From: Sphingomonas sp. M1-B02
GTDB lineage: Bacteria > Pseudomonadota > Alphaproteobacteria > Sphingomonadales > Sphingomonadaceae
NCBI RefSeq assembly: GCF_026167525.1
Contig: NZ_CP110679.1
Span: 3,149,501-3,213,500 of the forward strand
Direction: 5' to 3'
Length of the DNA: 64,000 nt
The stretch's first letter is position 1. The number at the start of each line of letters is the position of its first letter. The position numbers and the translations under genes were made by a program. The notes beneath the pieces were generated by a model. The model saw only the letters and a list, made by a program, of their open reading frames with translations. It was not told the origin of the DNA and searched no databases. This document shows, piece after piece, positions 29,413 to 37,495 of the stretch.

Positions 29413-29961
29413 TCAGACGCGGACAGCACCCTGCTCAATGGCCAGGCACACCTTTTTCAGAAAAGCGTGAAGATCGTGCTCCAGAGTCTTGATCCTGTGG
29501 AAAGCGTCCATGAAGTCTCTCTCCACCCAAAGGCTCTTGGTCCCGTCCCTTTCGATCCTCAACACGGCGTTTGGGGCGTCTTCTGACCAGGCCCATTCGG
29601 AGTGCACGGCTACATTTCTCTCCCTAGCTCGTTTGTAGAGAGCAGCTTCAAGCAGTGACCACTCATCGTGGAGATCAGTGTTTTCAAGCAGACGTTTGAG
29701 AATGGTCTCTACGATCTTAATCCGAACCCTGATCGTCTCCACTTCACCCATGACACCATGGACGATCCAATCGGTATTGCCGCCGTAGCCGACCGTTGCC
29801 CCACCCACGATGGCTGAGATCATAGTCGCAAGCTCATTCTCAACTCTCGTCCAAGCCAGCGCAATTAGTCCAATCGCGGTCACACACTCGGGTCGATGAT
29901 CCAGAATCCAAGTTGGGTTGGGACTCCAACCGGTGACGTGGCTGGGCGCGGGTTGTGGCAT
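29413..29961 (-). CDS. Putative HEPN-motif protein, small
   Basis: This 182-residue all-helical protein of no named family has the candidate HEPN nuclease motif R-N-x3-H: RERNVAVHSEW (R115, N116, H120). The stretch GLIALAWTRVENELATMISAIV near residue 31 resembles the first long helix of many HEPN-type proteins. HEPN proteins of this motif are often RNases in toxin-antitoxin and abortive-infection systems. AGGGA before the ATG supports the start. It is the leftmost gene of the element. The RNase role is inferred from a short motif only; it could be a non-catalytic helical protein. Confidence 0.7.
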   Translation of the reverse strand: MPQPAPSHVTGWSPNPTWILDHRPECVTAIGLIALAWTRVENELATMISAIVGGATVGYGGNTDWIVHGVMGEVETIRVRIKIVETILKRLLENTDLHDEWSLLEAALYKRARERNVAVHSEWAWSEDAPNAVLRIERDGTKSLWVERDFMDAFHRIKTLEHDLHAFLKKVCLAIEQGAVRV

Positions 29962-30105
29962 CTAGCTTCCCTATGCAAGCTCAGCTGGGTTCCAAGGAGC
30001 CGGGCGTGACCGCGGACGGAAGCCCGCAATGGGCCGCGATGCGTCCGCGCTTTGAATTCATTGGAAGTCAAAAAAAACTAGTATAAAGTTGTGCCTTATT
30101 GGCAG

Positions 30106-31254
30106 TCACGCATAAGAGCGCCTACCCGGTCCGTTTGGTAACACCTCCGGGACGTCCAAATCTTGTGGTGCTTCGGCCAGTTGGTCGTGAAGCACACCTA
30201 ACAGTCCGAATTTCACTACCTCAATCAGCACGTTAGGCCAATTGACCGTCGCATAATTGCAGAAAAGCCCCTTCTCGATTGCTTGGCCCAGGCCTCTCTT
30301 AGGCTGTCTTGCTACACCCGGATACTTGCCCGGCACGCCTCGGGCTTCGTGGGTGAACGAATTGCGCACCTTGTAGAGGTAGCGTAGTTTCTCTTCCGGG
30401 GTTGTGGGGATTTCAGACCCTCTACTGAGAGCGCCGTCGGCGGGAGGCAGGGGGTATTTTATTATCTCCAAGCTATCCAACAACCTCTGGCGCGTCGGTT
30501 GATCAAGCCGCTCGTTGGCGAATCTGTAGAATGAGTTTCGCGTGCCGAATCTATCGAGCCATTGCCGATGAAGTTCGTCCGCAACCCCTATGGGATCGGT
30601 GCTGCCAATTAGAGCTAAATCGGGACCGCCCTTCTTAGATTTGAGCCAGTTGCCGAAAGGCATCCAGCCTTTAGATTGCCCGAGAATGTCGAAGCATGTG
30701 AGCAGGAGGTACGTGATAAGCGGTTCCGAGTGCCACCAGAGTACTGATTCAATATGCGGCCTGCGCAAGTCACCTACGAGCTGCAATCGCTCAGCAACGG
30801 CGAGACACTTGCCCGGTATGCTGCTGTGCCAAGTGTCGCCAAGATGGAGCTTGCCGACAGGCACCAAGCCTGCCGCATAATACAGCGCCCTACGAACATC
30901 ATCTTGGGAAATGGCTTCCCCCAAAACTGACGTAATCCGATGGACATCATGCTCCGCGACAATTAGGCGATCTTCCAGGAATACTGTCCAATCAGATGTT
31001 GATATCCACGTGACGCAATGCCGAATTGATCCAGGAAAAGGGTCAGGGCAAAATTGAGGTTCCCATGCTTCCTCTGCGGAGATATAGACAACGCCGCCAA
31101 TGTAAATCTTGTCCCGATTAAACGAGGCGGCAATCTTCTTTTCGCCAAATGCGAAATAAACGGTGCCTACTGCCACAGGCTGGGGCTTCTCGCCGAGCAT
31201 GAGAGCAGGATCGCCTAGATCGACGGCGCGTGCAAGGACGCTACTCTTTTTCAA
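30106..31254 (-). CDS. Putative HEPN-motif protein, large
   Basis: The 382-residue product has a beta-rich N-terminal half (about 1-110) and a helical C-terminal half. Near residue 293, YLYKVRNSFTHEARG contains R297-x4-H302 in the R-N-x3-H form typical of HEPN domains, as in ApeA-like abortive infection proteins. The start is uncertain: the frame opens with TTG at 31254 without a clear ribosome site, and an ATG 18 codons later is possible. It sits between the smaller HEPN-motif gene and the PIN pair on the same strand, as expected of defence cargo. The function is inferred. Confidence 0.68.
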   Translation of the reverse strand: MKKSSVLARAVDLGDPALMLGEKPQPVAVGTVYFAFGEKKIAASFNRDKIYIGGVVYISAEEAWEPQFCPDPFPGSIRHCVTWISTSDWTVFLEDRLIVAEHDVHRITSVLGEAISQDDVRRALYYAAGLVPVGKLHLGDTWHSSIPGKCLAVAERLQLVGDLRRPHIESVLWWHSEPLITYLLLTCFDILGQSKGWMPFGNWLKSKKGGPDLALIGSTDPIGVADELHRQWLDRFGTRNSFYRFANERLDQPTRQRLLDSLEIIKYPLPPADGALSRGSEIPTTPEEKLRYLYKVRNSFTHEARGVPGKYPGVARQPKRGLGQAIEKGLFCNYATVNWPNVLIEVVKFGLLGVLHDQLAEAPQDLDVPEVLPNGPGRRSYA

Positions 31255-31514
31255 AGTTTAGCTGGCGCTCGGTCCATGGCGCTCTACGGCGTATTCTCAA
31301 AGGTGGCTGATTACGGCCGTGTCTCCGCAGAGAAGATCACCGGTGCCGGTGCCTCCCCAACTCAGACGAACCGCTGCACAGCGGCCCTTGCACCGGCCAC
31401 TCACGACCTGACTTGAGGTCGATTCACTGGTTGGGAAGACGAACAAATTCAAGCGCCTAAATTCGCCACCGCCTAATTGGATGTTTGATGGGAGGAGCGT
31501 GAAGCAAGGTTTAC

Positions 31515-31970
31515 TTAGGCGTGATCACGCAACCAATTGTAATTCACTACCTGCAATCCTGCTTTTTGCGCCGCTACCGTGAGGCCCACGTCCACCGTGA
31601 GGAGCGGCGTCGGCGAACTCTGCAGTGTAAGGATCACTGCGTCCGTCAAACCTAGCAACAGATACTCGGAGCGCTGCATCGCCTCCATTGCTGTCATCTG
31701 AAGCTCACACATTTTTTCCGTCAACGATTTTAGGCCCGCCTTCAACAAACGGGCTTCGCATTCGTTGGTTTGGGATATCAGATTAGAAGTTTCCGTTAGC
31801 ACGTGTGGACAGCAGGCTACTTCTTGGTACCGCGAGAGTATTTCACTCACCGCCGCGTAATCCTTCATTGAATATGCCCTAAGTCGTTTATGACGCCCCA
31901 CCGATGCAGGAGCAAACATGCCCGCGACAACTAGACACAATAGATTAGCGTCAAGAAATATTCGACTCAC
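31515..31970 (-). CDS. PIN-domain putative ribonuclease
   Basis: This 151-residue PIN-fold protein has four acidic residues at the expected places: D7 in IFLDANLL, E60 in HVLTETSNL, D110 in LGLTDAVIL and D127 in LLTVDVGL. These would bind metal ions for RNA cleavage, as in VapC toxins, although the N-terminal spacing is longer than in typical VapC (about 130 residues). It starts with GTG overlapping the upstream gene's stop (GTGA, 31967-31970). Coupling to a small partner gene suggests a toxin-antitoxin-like module. Confidence 0.82.
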   Translation of the reverse strand: MSRIFLDANLLCLVVAGMFAPASVGRHKRLRAYSMKDYAAVSEILSRYQEVACCPHVLTETSNLISQTNECEARLLKAGLKSLTEKMCELQMTAMEAMQRSEYLLLGLTDAVILTLQSSPTPLLTVDVGLTVAAQKAGLQVVNYNWLRDHA

Positions 31971-32251
31971 GTCAGGCCAGGTCGGTTCTTAACACCTAAG
32001 ACCTGCCCGGTTTCATCCTGAACTTCAACAATTTTATAGGTCCGACTCGTCGCTCTATCGTCTTGACCTTCGATTGTAATGCTGAAAGGACTCTTGGGTG
32101 CCCGGTCCCAACGGCGGGAAAACCCAACCGTAACAAACCAAGAGTCGTCTTCGTGCTCTATTTCTTCGAGGCCGATGTTGAAGGCTCCCTCGTCCGCAAA
32201 GATGGTGCGCACGTACTCTTTCGCCACACCGATAGCTTCCGTTGCTTCCAT
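31967..32251 (-). CDS. Small partner of the PIN nuclease, possible antitoxin
   Basis: The 94-residue protein starts MEATEAIGVAKEYVRTIFAD and has a helix followed by strands; the end YKIVEVQDETGQVLGVKNR resembles a PepSY-type strand-turn-strand. It has no ribbon-helix-helix, AbrB or Phd DNA-binding motif, so it is unlike the usual VapB antitoxins. Its stop overlaps the PIN gene's GTG by 4 bp, with the putative antitoxin first, the usual order in type II modules. Its role as antitoxin is inferred from layout. Confidence 0.68.
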   Translation of the reverse strand: MEATEAIGVAKEYVRTIFADEGAFNIGLEEIEHEDDSWFVTVGFSRRWDRAPKSPFSITIEGQDDRATSRTYKIVEVQDETGQVLGVKNRPGLT

Positions 32252-32359
32252 ACCGACCCCCTAAGCTGTCGGACTGCAGTAGCCTGGCGCGAGGTGAAGT
32301 GAAAGTTCGCGGAATCATCACGTGCTCGCTGGCGACAGATAGAGCTTCAGTGTAGCTCG

Positions 32360-32581
32360 TTACTGCCACACGTCCCAAACCCGATCAGCGTGCCAGCGTC
32401 GAATAATCTCAAGCAGAACCCCGCCGTCGCGACGGTCCAGTGTGCCCGCCTTGATGGCGGCCCGCGCCACCTGTGTGAAGCCCGCAAGCGAACCATAGAT
32501 GTGCTCGAATGGCGACTGGGCCGGGGCATCGGTCACCTCAAGACGCGTAACCCTCGCCAGCATGGAGCGGACCCCGGCCAT
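32360..32581 (-). CDS. Small element-borne protein, unknown
   Basis: The 73-residue helical protein starts MAGVRSMLARVTRLEV and ends RWHADRVWDVWQ. It starts one base after the stop of the 124-residue gene, so it belongs to a four-gene cassette running from 34194 to 32360. No family is recognised. The compact spacing and tryptophan-rich end argue that it is a real gene. Confidence 0.6.
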   Translation of the reverse strand: MAGVRSMLARVTRLEVTDAPAQSPFEHIYGSLAGFTQVARAAIKAGTLDRRDGGVLLEIIRRWHADRVWDVWQ

Positions 32582-32582
32582 A

Positions 32583-32957
32583 CTATGAGCCGACCTCGCC
32601 CATCTCGGTTAGCAACTCCAGGGCGTCCGCTCGCGCGTCCGCGTCGCTGCTCTCCCGCACTGACTGCCGGAGCGTGCCGACCATTTGGTCGCGGAAAGTC
32701 GCGTCCACGGGCTTTGAATGCTCGGGCAGGTCGATCGCGAGCAGGTTGCGCACTTCCGGACCCGTCATTGGCAGGACCTTGATCTGGCACTGGTGCTCGC
32801 GGTGGAAGGCTCGAACCTTCGCCAAAGCATCCTCGTATTGCGTGATCGGGTCGATGGTTGCCCGTTTGCCGTCGACGAAGGTAATGACGAATAGGTCTAA
32901 CTTTCCGGGCGCTACCGTGGTCAAACGATAGCGCGGCCCCCATGGTGCGTAGGTCAT
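32583..32957 (-). CDS. Element-borne protein of unknown function
   Basis: The 124-residue product starts MTYAPWGPRYRLTTVAPGK and has a mixed alpha/beta pattern (LDLFVITFVDGKRATIDP, then helices YEDALAKVRAFHREHQ and ALELLTEMGEV). The start overlaps the previous stop by 4 bp (32954-32957), consistent with a single operon with the DUF5681-like gene. No catalytic motif is visible. Confidence 0.62.
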   Translation of the reverse strand: MTYAPWGPRYRLTTVAPGKLDLFVITFVDGKRATIDPITQYEDALAKVRAFHREHQCQIKVLPMTGPEVRNLLAIDLPEHSKPVDATFRDQMVGTLRQSVRESSDADARADALELLTEMGEVGS

Positions 32958-33457
32958 TGCTTTGCCTCCAATGCCGCAAGGCGGGCTTCCAGCTCTTCGG
33001 TTGCGCGGATCGCGGACAGTGCACCGATGGCTTCGATGATCTGCTTGCCCACGTCCGGTGCCACCACGCCACCTGCGATGGCGGCAAGCACCTGCTCAAC
33101 CTGGCGCACCACGGGAGCCGTGGCGTCAAAGTCGAATGCGACCTTCTCGGCCTGGCTGCGGAGCGACGGCAGCACCCGGCTGAGAATCAAACTTGCGGCA
33201 CCGGTGTCTCCCTCCAGTGCCTTGTCGATGAGCGCAGAGACGATGCCCTCCGCGTCCGCGAGCATGCGTTGCGACAGCTTCGAGCGCTTATCCACGATGC
33301 CCTTGGGGCGTCCCGCTTGGTTGGGGCTGCGCATACCCGGCGTCCAAGCCGGGTTGCCCGGTTTGCGGGGAACGGCTGGCGGCGGCGGCAACTGCGGCTG
33401 GACGGGCTGCGTCTGCCCCAGCCAGGGGGGCGGGTAGGAGACTTGGGTTTCGCTCAT
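32954..33457 (-). CDS. DUF5681-like protein
   Basis: The 167-residue protein has a Pro-rich N-terminus, then PGMRSPNQAGRPKGIVDK, close to the pattern (GQSGNPKGRPKG) that defines DUF5681 proteins. Helices follow (SQRMLADAEGIVSALIDKALEGD; SLRSQAEKV) and a coiled-coil-like C-terminus (EELEARLAALEAKQ). DUF5681 proteins are frequent in prophages and mobile elements and some resemble small DNA-binding terminase-like proteins; a function here is unproven. GAGGTG precedes the ATG. Confidence 0.72.
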   Translation of the reverse strand: MSETQVSYPPPWLGQTQPVQPQLPPPPAVPRKPGNPAWTPGMRSPNQAGRPKGIVDKRSKLSQRMLADAEGIVSALIDKALEGDTGAASLILSRVLPSLRSQAEKVAFDFDATAPVVRQVEQVLAAIAGGVVAPDVGKQIIEAIGALSAIRATEELEARLAALEAKQ

Positions 33458-33492
33458 GCTGCACCTCGTTGATCAGATCAGGGCCGGAGCAA

Positions 33493-34194
33493 TCAGACCG
33501 CGAACGCTTTGTCGGAGCGCGCCTTGGCCTCCCGAAGCTTGCGGACCTCGTGAGGCTGCGCGCCTACTGCTTCTTCAAGCTGGGTGAACAACAGCCCGCC
33601 GCGTTTCTCGATCAGCGTCCTGGCGCCCTGCATCGTCTTGAGCTTTGCCGCCTCGGCGGGGGCGCTGACCTCATGATAGGTGCGGACCAGGACGGCTTGA
33701 ACATTGGCCTCAATCCCCGACAGATACGACGGGGCCCCTAGGACTGCGGTGGCGGTTACATCATCGCCGTTGTTGATCGCGTGGTAGACGAAGCTCACGC
33801 GCTCGGGCGGGGACATCGTGCGAACGTAAGCCCGTACCTCGGCCGCCACCGGGTGAGATGCCTTCGCCGCGACGGGCGCGGTGAGTTCTGCCTCTAGCTG
33901 TGCGATGCCGTTGTCGAGATTCCTCCGCTCGGTGTCGAACAGCCTGGCTACCTTCGAAAAGACTCGCTGCGCCATGTCGTCGACTTTGATGACGCGTGCT
34001 GCCTCGGTAAGCGAAAGGTCTCTTTTCGCCGCCTCCCTAGCTGCGAATACAGATGCGACGCCCGAATAGGCCTCGTGAAAGGCCCGCTCAGTCCCTGCGG
34101 CGTAGCCCTGGGTCGCCTCGCTATATCCGTCGATCTTGGTCACGTTCGCCGGATGAAGGGATGGGGTCACCTTATTGTTAAGTTCCAGGGACAT
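33493..34194 (-). CDS. Helical element-borne protein, unknown
   Basis: The 233-residue, mostly helical protein starts MSLELNNKVTPSLHPANVTK. A central stretch (VFSKVARLFDTERRNLDNGIAQLEAELTAP) may form a coiled coil. It is the first gene of the cassette ending at 32360, with GGAG nine bases before the ATG. Its start faces the repeat-rich region 34563-34868 from the left. No family is recognised. Confidence 0.65.
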   Translation of the reverse strand: MSLELNNKVTPSLHPANVTKIDGYSEATQGYAAGTERAFHEAYSGVASVFAAREAAKRDLSLTEAARVIKVDDMAQRVFSKVARLFDTERRNLDNGIAQLEAELTAPVAAKASHPVAAEVRAYVRTMSPPERVSFVYHAINNGDDVTATAVLGAPSYLSGIEANVQAVLVRTYHEVSAPAEAAKLKTMQGARTLIEKRGGLLFTQLEEAVGAQPHEVRKLREAKARSDKAFAV

Positions 34195-34899
34195 GAATTG
34201 TGCTCCAACACGTGATTATGCTCGGTATATGCTATAATTTACCTATTAGCGGCCTGCTTGTCTCGCGATTCTGCTTAGATAACAGGTGCTTACATCTAGC
34301 GAACTACCCATTTGCATCACACTCTGTGTTTGTTGCGAGTGCGCGGGCATTGATTTGGCGGCGATGACCACAGTGCGGGGCGGGGTGGGCGGCAGGGCTT
34401 TACTGGAGCCCTGGCGCGCGCCGCCTGCTCGGCAGGCAATGGCCGTCCCCGGCCTTGAGCGGGCGTTGGCGGCGTACTGGCGGGCAAAGCACTAAGTTGC
34501 CGCGACGGCGTGGGCCGTGGCCGCCATAGCCACGCGCGACGCACGTGTTCTTGGGAGCTACCGTCGCAATCATCGCATGCGGTCGCGGGCGCTTGCGACC
34601 GTGGAAACAGCGGTTTTCCGCGGCTTTGAGCACTATCGTCGCAATAGTCGCGGGTTTGGGGACCAAAACGAGCGGGTGCGCTTTGGCGTGAAGGAAAGGA
34701 GGAGGAGATATATATATTATGAATCGGGTAGCGACGCTGCCATTGCGACTGTGGTTACGCACGGCTCCGCTGCGACCGCGACTATTGCGACGATAGCGCT
34801 CAAACCCGCGGAAAAGCGTGGTTACCGCCCGCGACGATCGTCGCAAAAACCCAAATTCCAGTTGCGACGAACCGCGACGATAGCAGCTCGAAAAGCACA
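34195..34899. other. 705-bp non-coding region of the element with iteron-like repeats
   Basis: No convincing gene is seen here. The left part (34195-34300) is AT-rich and has a consensus-like TATAAT at 34233-34238 on the + strand. The right part holds the TTGCGAC repeats described separately. The region is bounded by the start of the 233-residue gene and the end of the DUF3987 gene. Confidence 0.6.
34563..34868. repeat. Candidate replication origin: seven TTGCGAC repeats with a 40-bp inverted repeat
   Basis: TTGCGAC occurs seven times on one strand or the other: 34563, 34593, 34638, 34743, 34785, 34840 and 34862. A 40-bp inverted repeat (34614-34653 and 34776-34815; two mismatches) contains TATCGTCGCAATAGTCGCGG. 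Between the arms lie AAGGAGGAGGAG and the AT-rich run ATATATATATTAT (34708-34720), which could melt easily. Clustered short repeats plus an AT-rich core next to a DUF3987/YfjI-like gene fit an iteron-type origin. It could instead be a partition or packaging site. Confidence 0.6.
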
Positions 34900-36444
34900 T
34901 CATCTGTTGTGCTCGCGGATCACCTCAGCGCGGAGGGTTATGTCCAATCCCTTATTCCCGTGCCGCCGAGTGATGAGCACCCTGTGGTGATCGGCGAGTA
35001 ATTCTAGCGCATCGTCCAGCCGCTTCGACTTGGACTGGCGGAGTCGGTTCGGACCCTTTCGTCGCACCTCATTTACGGACACGATGAGGCTGGCGCCGGC
35101 CTGCCCCCGCCTCATTACCTCCCTGACGAGATACTCTTCGAGCATCACCGCGTCAGCCAGCTCGGGAGCCGCGTCGGCCTCGCGGGCGAAGCGGACAGCC
35201 TCATCCAAGTACCAGAGCATTAGCGCGCAGGCTCCGACCATGGCCTCTCGATTGATCGGTTGTCCCGGGTCACCAGCGAAGACGTGCAGGCAGCAGGCCA
35301 AGCGAGCCGCGTTGTCGGCGGCCTTGCTCGCGACGTCGCGAATGCCCGAGTATGCTTCCTCGCCTCGTAGCTGCTCCTCCACCTCGTCGTGGAAGTTCAC
35401 CCACACACGCTGAGCGTCCCCGTCAAAGCCGAGGTAGTCCGGCGCGAGCCGGCCATACTCGTCAAAGACGGCCTCGGCCGCGAGCAGTGTGGTCATCCGG
35501 TTGCAAAAGGCGGCTAGCGCAGGTCGCGGTGAAGGGGGCGCAGAGTAGAGCCGAGTGCCTTGTGTCGATTCTGGTCGGCTGAACAAGAATCGGGCGAAAT
35601 AGCCGATACCCTTCGCTAGGCCCCCCGTCTTGTGAACGAAGTCGTCCAACACCTTGGGTTGGACCTGCAAGCCCATCGTCACCCGCATGCCTTCAACTTG
35701 CATCTCGCCCGTGCTCAGACGGTCCCGTTGGATCACGCCGCCGTCCCACATCGTATTCGCCTGGGCTAAGTTGCGGGTGACCGCCTCGGCGCTCATCCCA
35801 TGCGAGCCGAAGATCGTACCGGCTTCCGCGCTGATCACTGACGCGACCGGATAGTGATCCAGCGCCATTGCGAGGGCCTCCGGGGTGTCATCGCCGCGTA
35901 GGATACGCACCTTTTGTGGTTCCTCCGGCTTAGATATTTGATGTGCGAGGCGCGGATCGAATTCAGTACCGAGCTGGGCCGTTAAGAAGCCCCCTTCGAT
36001 GTTGCGGCGTATTTCCTCTCCCTGCCTTTCCCAGTCCTCCATGTCGGCCTCGTACTTCGCGCGGCGCTCCCTGAAGAGCTTACGCTGCTCGGCCTCCCAT
36101 TCGCGAATAGGTCCGGTGAACTGGTTGTCGACGGAAGTCTTGCGCTCCCCGCTCTCCGCTACTGTCAGAAGGTATAGTGTGGCGGGACCGGACAATGCAT
36201 CATCTCGCCGCACGCTGTATCGCGTCTGCACGGCGGTAGAGACAGCCGCCAGGGCACTTGCCGAAATCATAGCGACCGGGGCCTTCACGTAGCTGGCGAC
36301 CTCCTCGATTACATTGCGGATGAGCGGAGGCAGGGCTGTGATCGGGTAGGTCGGGACAAGGTTCGGTTCGACCAACGGGCGCGGTTTGGGCAGCCGGTGC
36401 TCCTCGATGGGGTCGTCCGTGAACAAGGCGGAGAACTTAACCAC
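34900..36444 (-). CDS. DUF3987/YfjI-like putative replication ATPase
   Basis: The 514-residue protein belongs to the DUF3987 group (CP4-57 YfjI and relatives), common on satellites, prophages and plasmids. A Walker A-like loop LLTVAESGERKTS (K102, T103) follows a hydrophobic lead SASALAAVSTAVQTRYSV; later blocks include ISAEAGTIFGSHGMS (a Walker B-like position), GLAKGIGYFARFLFSRPES and a C-terminal winged-helix-like tail. GTG start with GGGAGAG upstream. It probably acts in replication of the excised element; the repeats at 34563-34868 lie just beyond its 3' end. Confidence 0.85.
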   Translation of the reverse strand: MVKFSALFTDDPIEEHRLPKPRPLVEPNLVPTYPITALPPLIRNVIEEVASYVKAPVAMISASALAAVSTAVQTRYSVRRDDALSGPATLYLLTVAESGERKTSVDNQFTGPIREWEAEQRKLFRERRAKYEADMEDWERQGEEIRRNIEGGFLTAQLGTEFDPRLAHQISKPEEPQKVRILRGDDTPEALAMALDHYPVASVISAEAGTIFGSHGMSAEAVTRNLAQANTMWDGGVIQRDRLSTGEMQVEGMRVTMGLQVQPKVLDDFVHKTGGLAKGIGYFARFLFSRPESTQGTRLYSAPPSPRPALAAFCNRMTTLLAAEAVFDEYGRLAPDYLGFDGDAQRVWVNFHDEVEEQLRGEEAYSGIRDVASKAADNAARLACCLHVFAGDPGQPINREAMVGACALMLWYLDEAVRFAREADAAPELADAVMLEEYLVREVMRRGQAGASLIVSVNEVRRKGPNRLRQSKSKRLDDALELLADHHRVLITRRHGNKGLDITLRAEVIREHNR

Positions 36445-36686
36445 GGGCTAGCTCTCCCTCGTAAATAGAAAGCCAAGCATAGGCTTGCGCGGCACCAGGG
36501 CCGTTTGGTATAGCGGACATTGTTTCGTGCTCCAGACCAGCGGCGAAGTGTGGTTTGCGTCCACTCCGCCGCTATTTCTTTGACTAGTGCGAGAAATGCG
36601 GTCGAATACTTGCCGCAAGCGAACGTAAGTCGCTCGAGAGCCTCAGTTTTTCAGCTATGTCCCGCACACCTTGGGTGTGGTGCAGC

Positions 36687-36941
36687 TTACGCCGCTACCT
36701 GCTCGCTGGTGCTGCGCTTGGCGCCGGACGCCAGCCAGGACAGCACGTCGCTTTCCGCATACCAAACACGCCGGGTGCCGGGCGGGCTGAAGAAGCGCGG
36801 GCCTTCGCCGCGAAGGCGGTACTGGGCCATTGTTCCAGGGTGAATCCGGAGGATGGCCGCTACTTCCTCACTCGCGAGGGGGCGGCCCTTGGGCTTGTAA
36901 GCGAATAGTTCGCATAGCTGATTGAATGACTGATCGGTCAC
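36687..36941 (-). CDS. AlpA/excisionase-type helix-turn-helix protein
   Basis: This 84-residue small DNA-binding protein contains KPKGRPLASEEVAAILRIHPGTMAQYRLRGEGPRFF, a MerR/AlpA-type helix-turn-helix with wing, then VWYAESDVLSWLAS. Such proteins act as excisionases or activators of integrase in satellites. I chose GTG 36941, which has GAGGG eight bases upstream; a TTG 15 bases earlier lacks a ribosome site. It is transcribed away from a ~350-bp control region. Confidence 0.85.
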   Translation of the reverse strand: MTDQSFNQLCELFAYKPKGRPLASEEVAAILRIHPGTMAQYRLRGEGPRFFSPPGTRRVWYAESDVLSWLASGAKRSTSEQVAA

Positions 36942-37297
36942 GGTCGCATCCCTCAAGATGGGAGTTGGCCCGACCGTTACTCGGGTATAGCACCGGGACC
37001 GCGCTGGCGGTGGAGCTTATCAAACTGTCTTCACAGCTTGATACTACCGGGGTCGGTGGCCCACGGCCCTACCGACAACCACTACTTGCCACCGTAATTT
37101 GTATAACGCAATGCCGTTTATTATAACGCGTGGGTGTTTTTCAAAGCATCGTTCTAGGACGACTGTAAGAAGCAACTAAACGACTGTTTAGCTACTTCGA
37201 AGAACTATCTCAGTGGAACAGCGTTCGGGATATCTGATAGCGACGGCGAACGACACGGCCTCTTTCGGATGTTCTCTTTTCGTTCTAAAACCTTCAT
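36942..37297. promoter_or_regulatory. Divergent control region of the element
   Basis: This non-coding gap lies between the leftward AlpA-like gene and the rightward small genes. TATAACGC occurs twice as a direct repeat at 37102-37109 and 37122-37129, exactly 20 bp apart (two helical turns). ACGACTGT also occurs twice at 37159-37166 and 37180-37187, 21 bp apart. Both pairs are candidate operators. No obvious -35/-10 pair can be fixed. Confidence 0.45.
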
Positions 37298-37492
37298 ATG
37301 GAACGATTCGCACGCAATCCCCGTGATCTTGCCAACGCCATCCTTGGAGCGCCGGGGTGGGCTCGCCTCGGCATAACAGAGCCGGATGGACGGATGCGAG
37401 AGCGCGCGGCTCACGAGCTGGCTCTTAGCATCGTGGAGCACCTAAACCCGTCGCCTGAGGACGCTGGAGCGCAATTGCCCCTCGGCCTGTGA
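37298..37492 (+). CDS. Small protein, DUF6771-like
   Basis: The 64-residue product contains DLANAILGAPGWARLGIT, MRERAAHELALSIVEHL and ends QLPLGL. I recall this pattern (ILxAPGWARxGIT...RMREAAAxELA) from short sphingomonad proteins labelled DUF6771, whose function is unknown. It lacks a clear ribosome-binding site. The next gene starts 3 bp after its stop. Confidence 0.65.
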   Translation: MERFARNPRDLANAILGAPGWARLGITEPDGRMRERAAHELALSIVEHLNPSPEDAGAQLPLGL

Positions 37493-37495
37493 CCA

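Noticed and set aside
33027..33437. 136-residue + strand frame opposite the DUF5681-like gene
   Set aside because: Antisense to an operon with coupled starts and stops; no family features.
34233..34238. Consensus TATAAT on the + strand
   Set aside because: No acceptable -35 at 16-18 bp and no gene in the right direction; kept only as part of the non-coding region note.
34719..34796. 25-residue Arg/Leu-rich frame after AAGGAGGAGGAG in the candidate origin
   Set aside because: Its codons consist of the TTGCGAC repeats themselves, so the amino acid pattern is explained by the iterons; the purine tract is more likely part of the origin.
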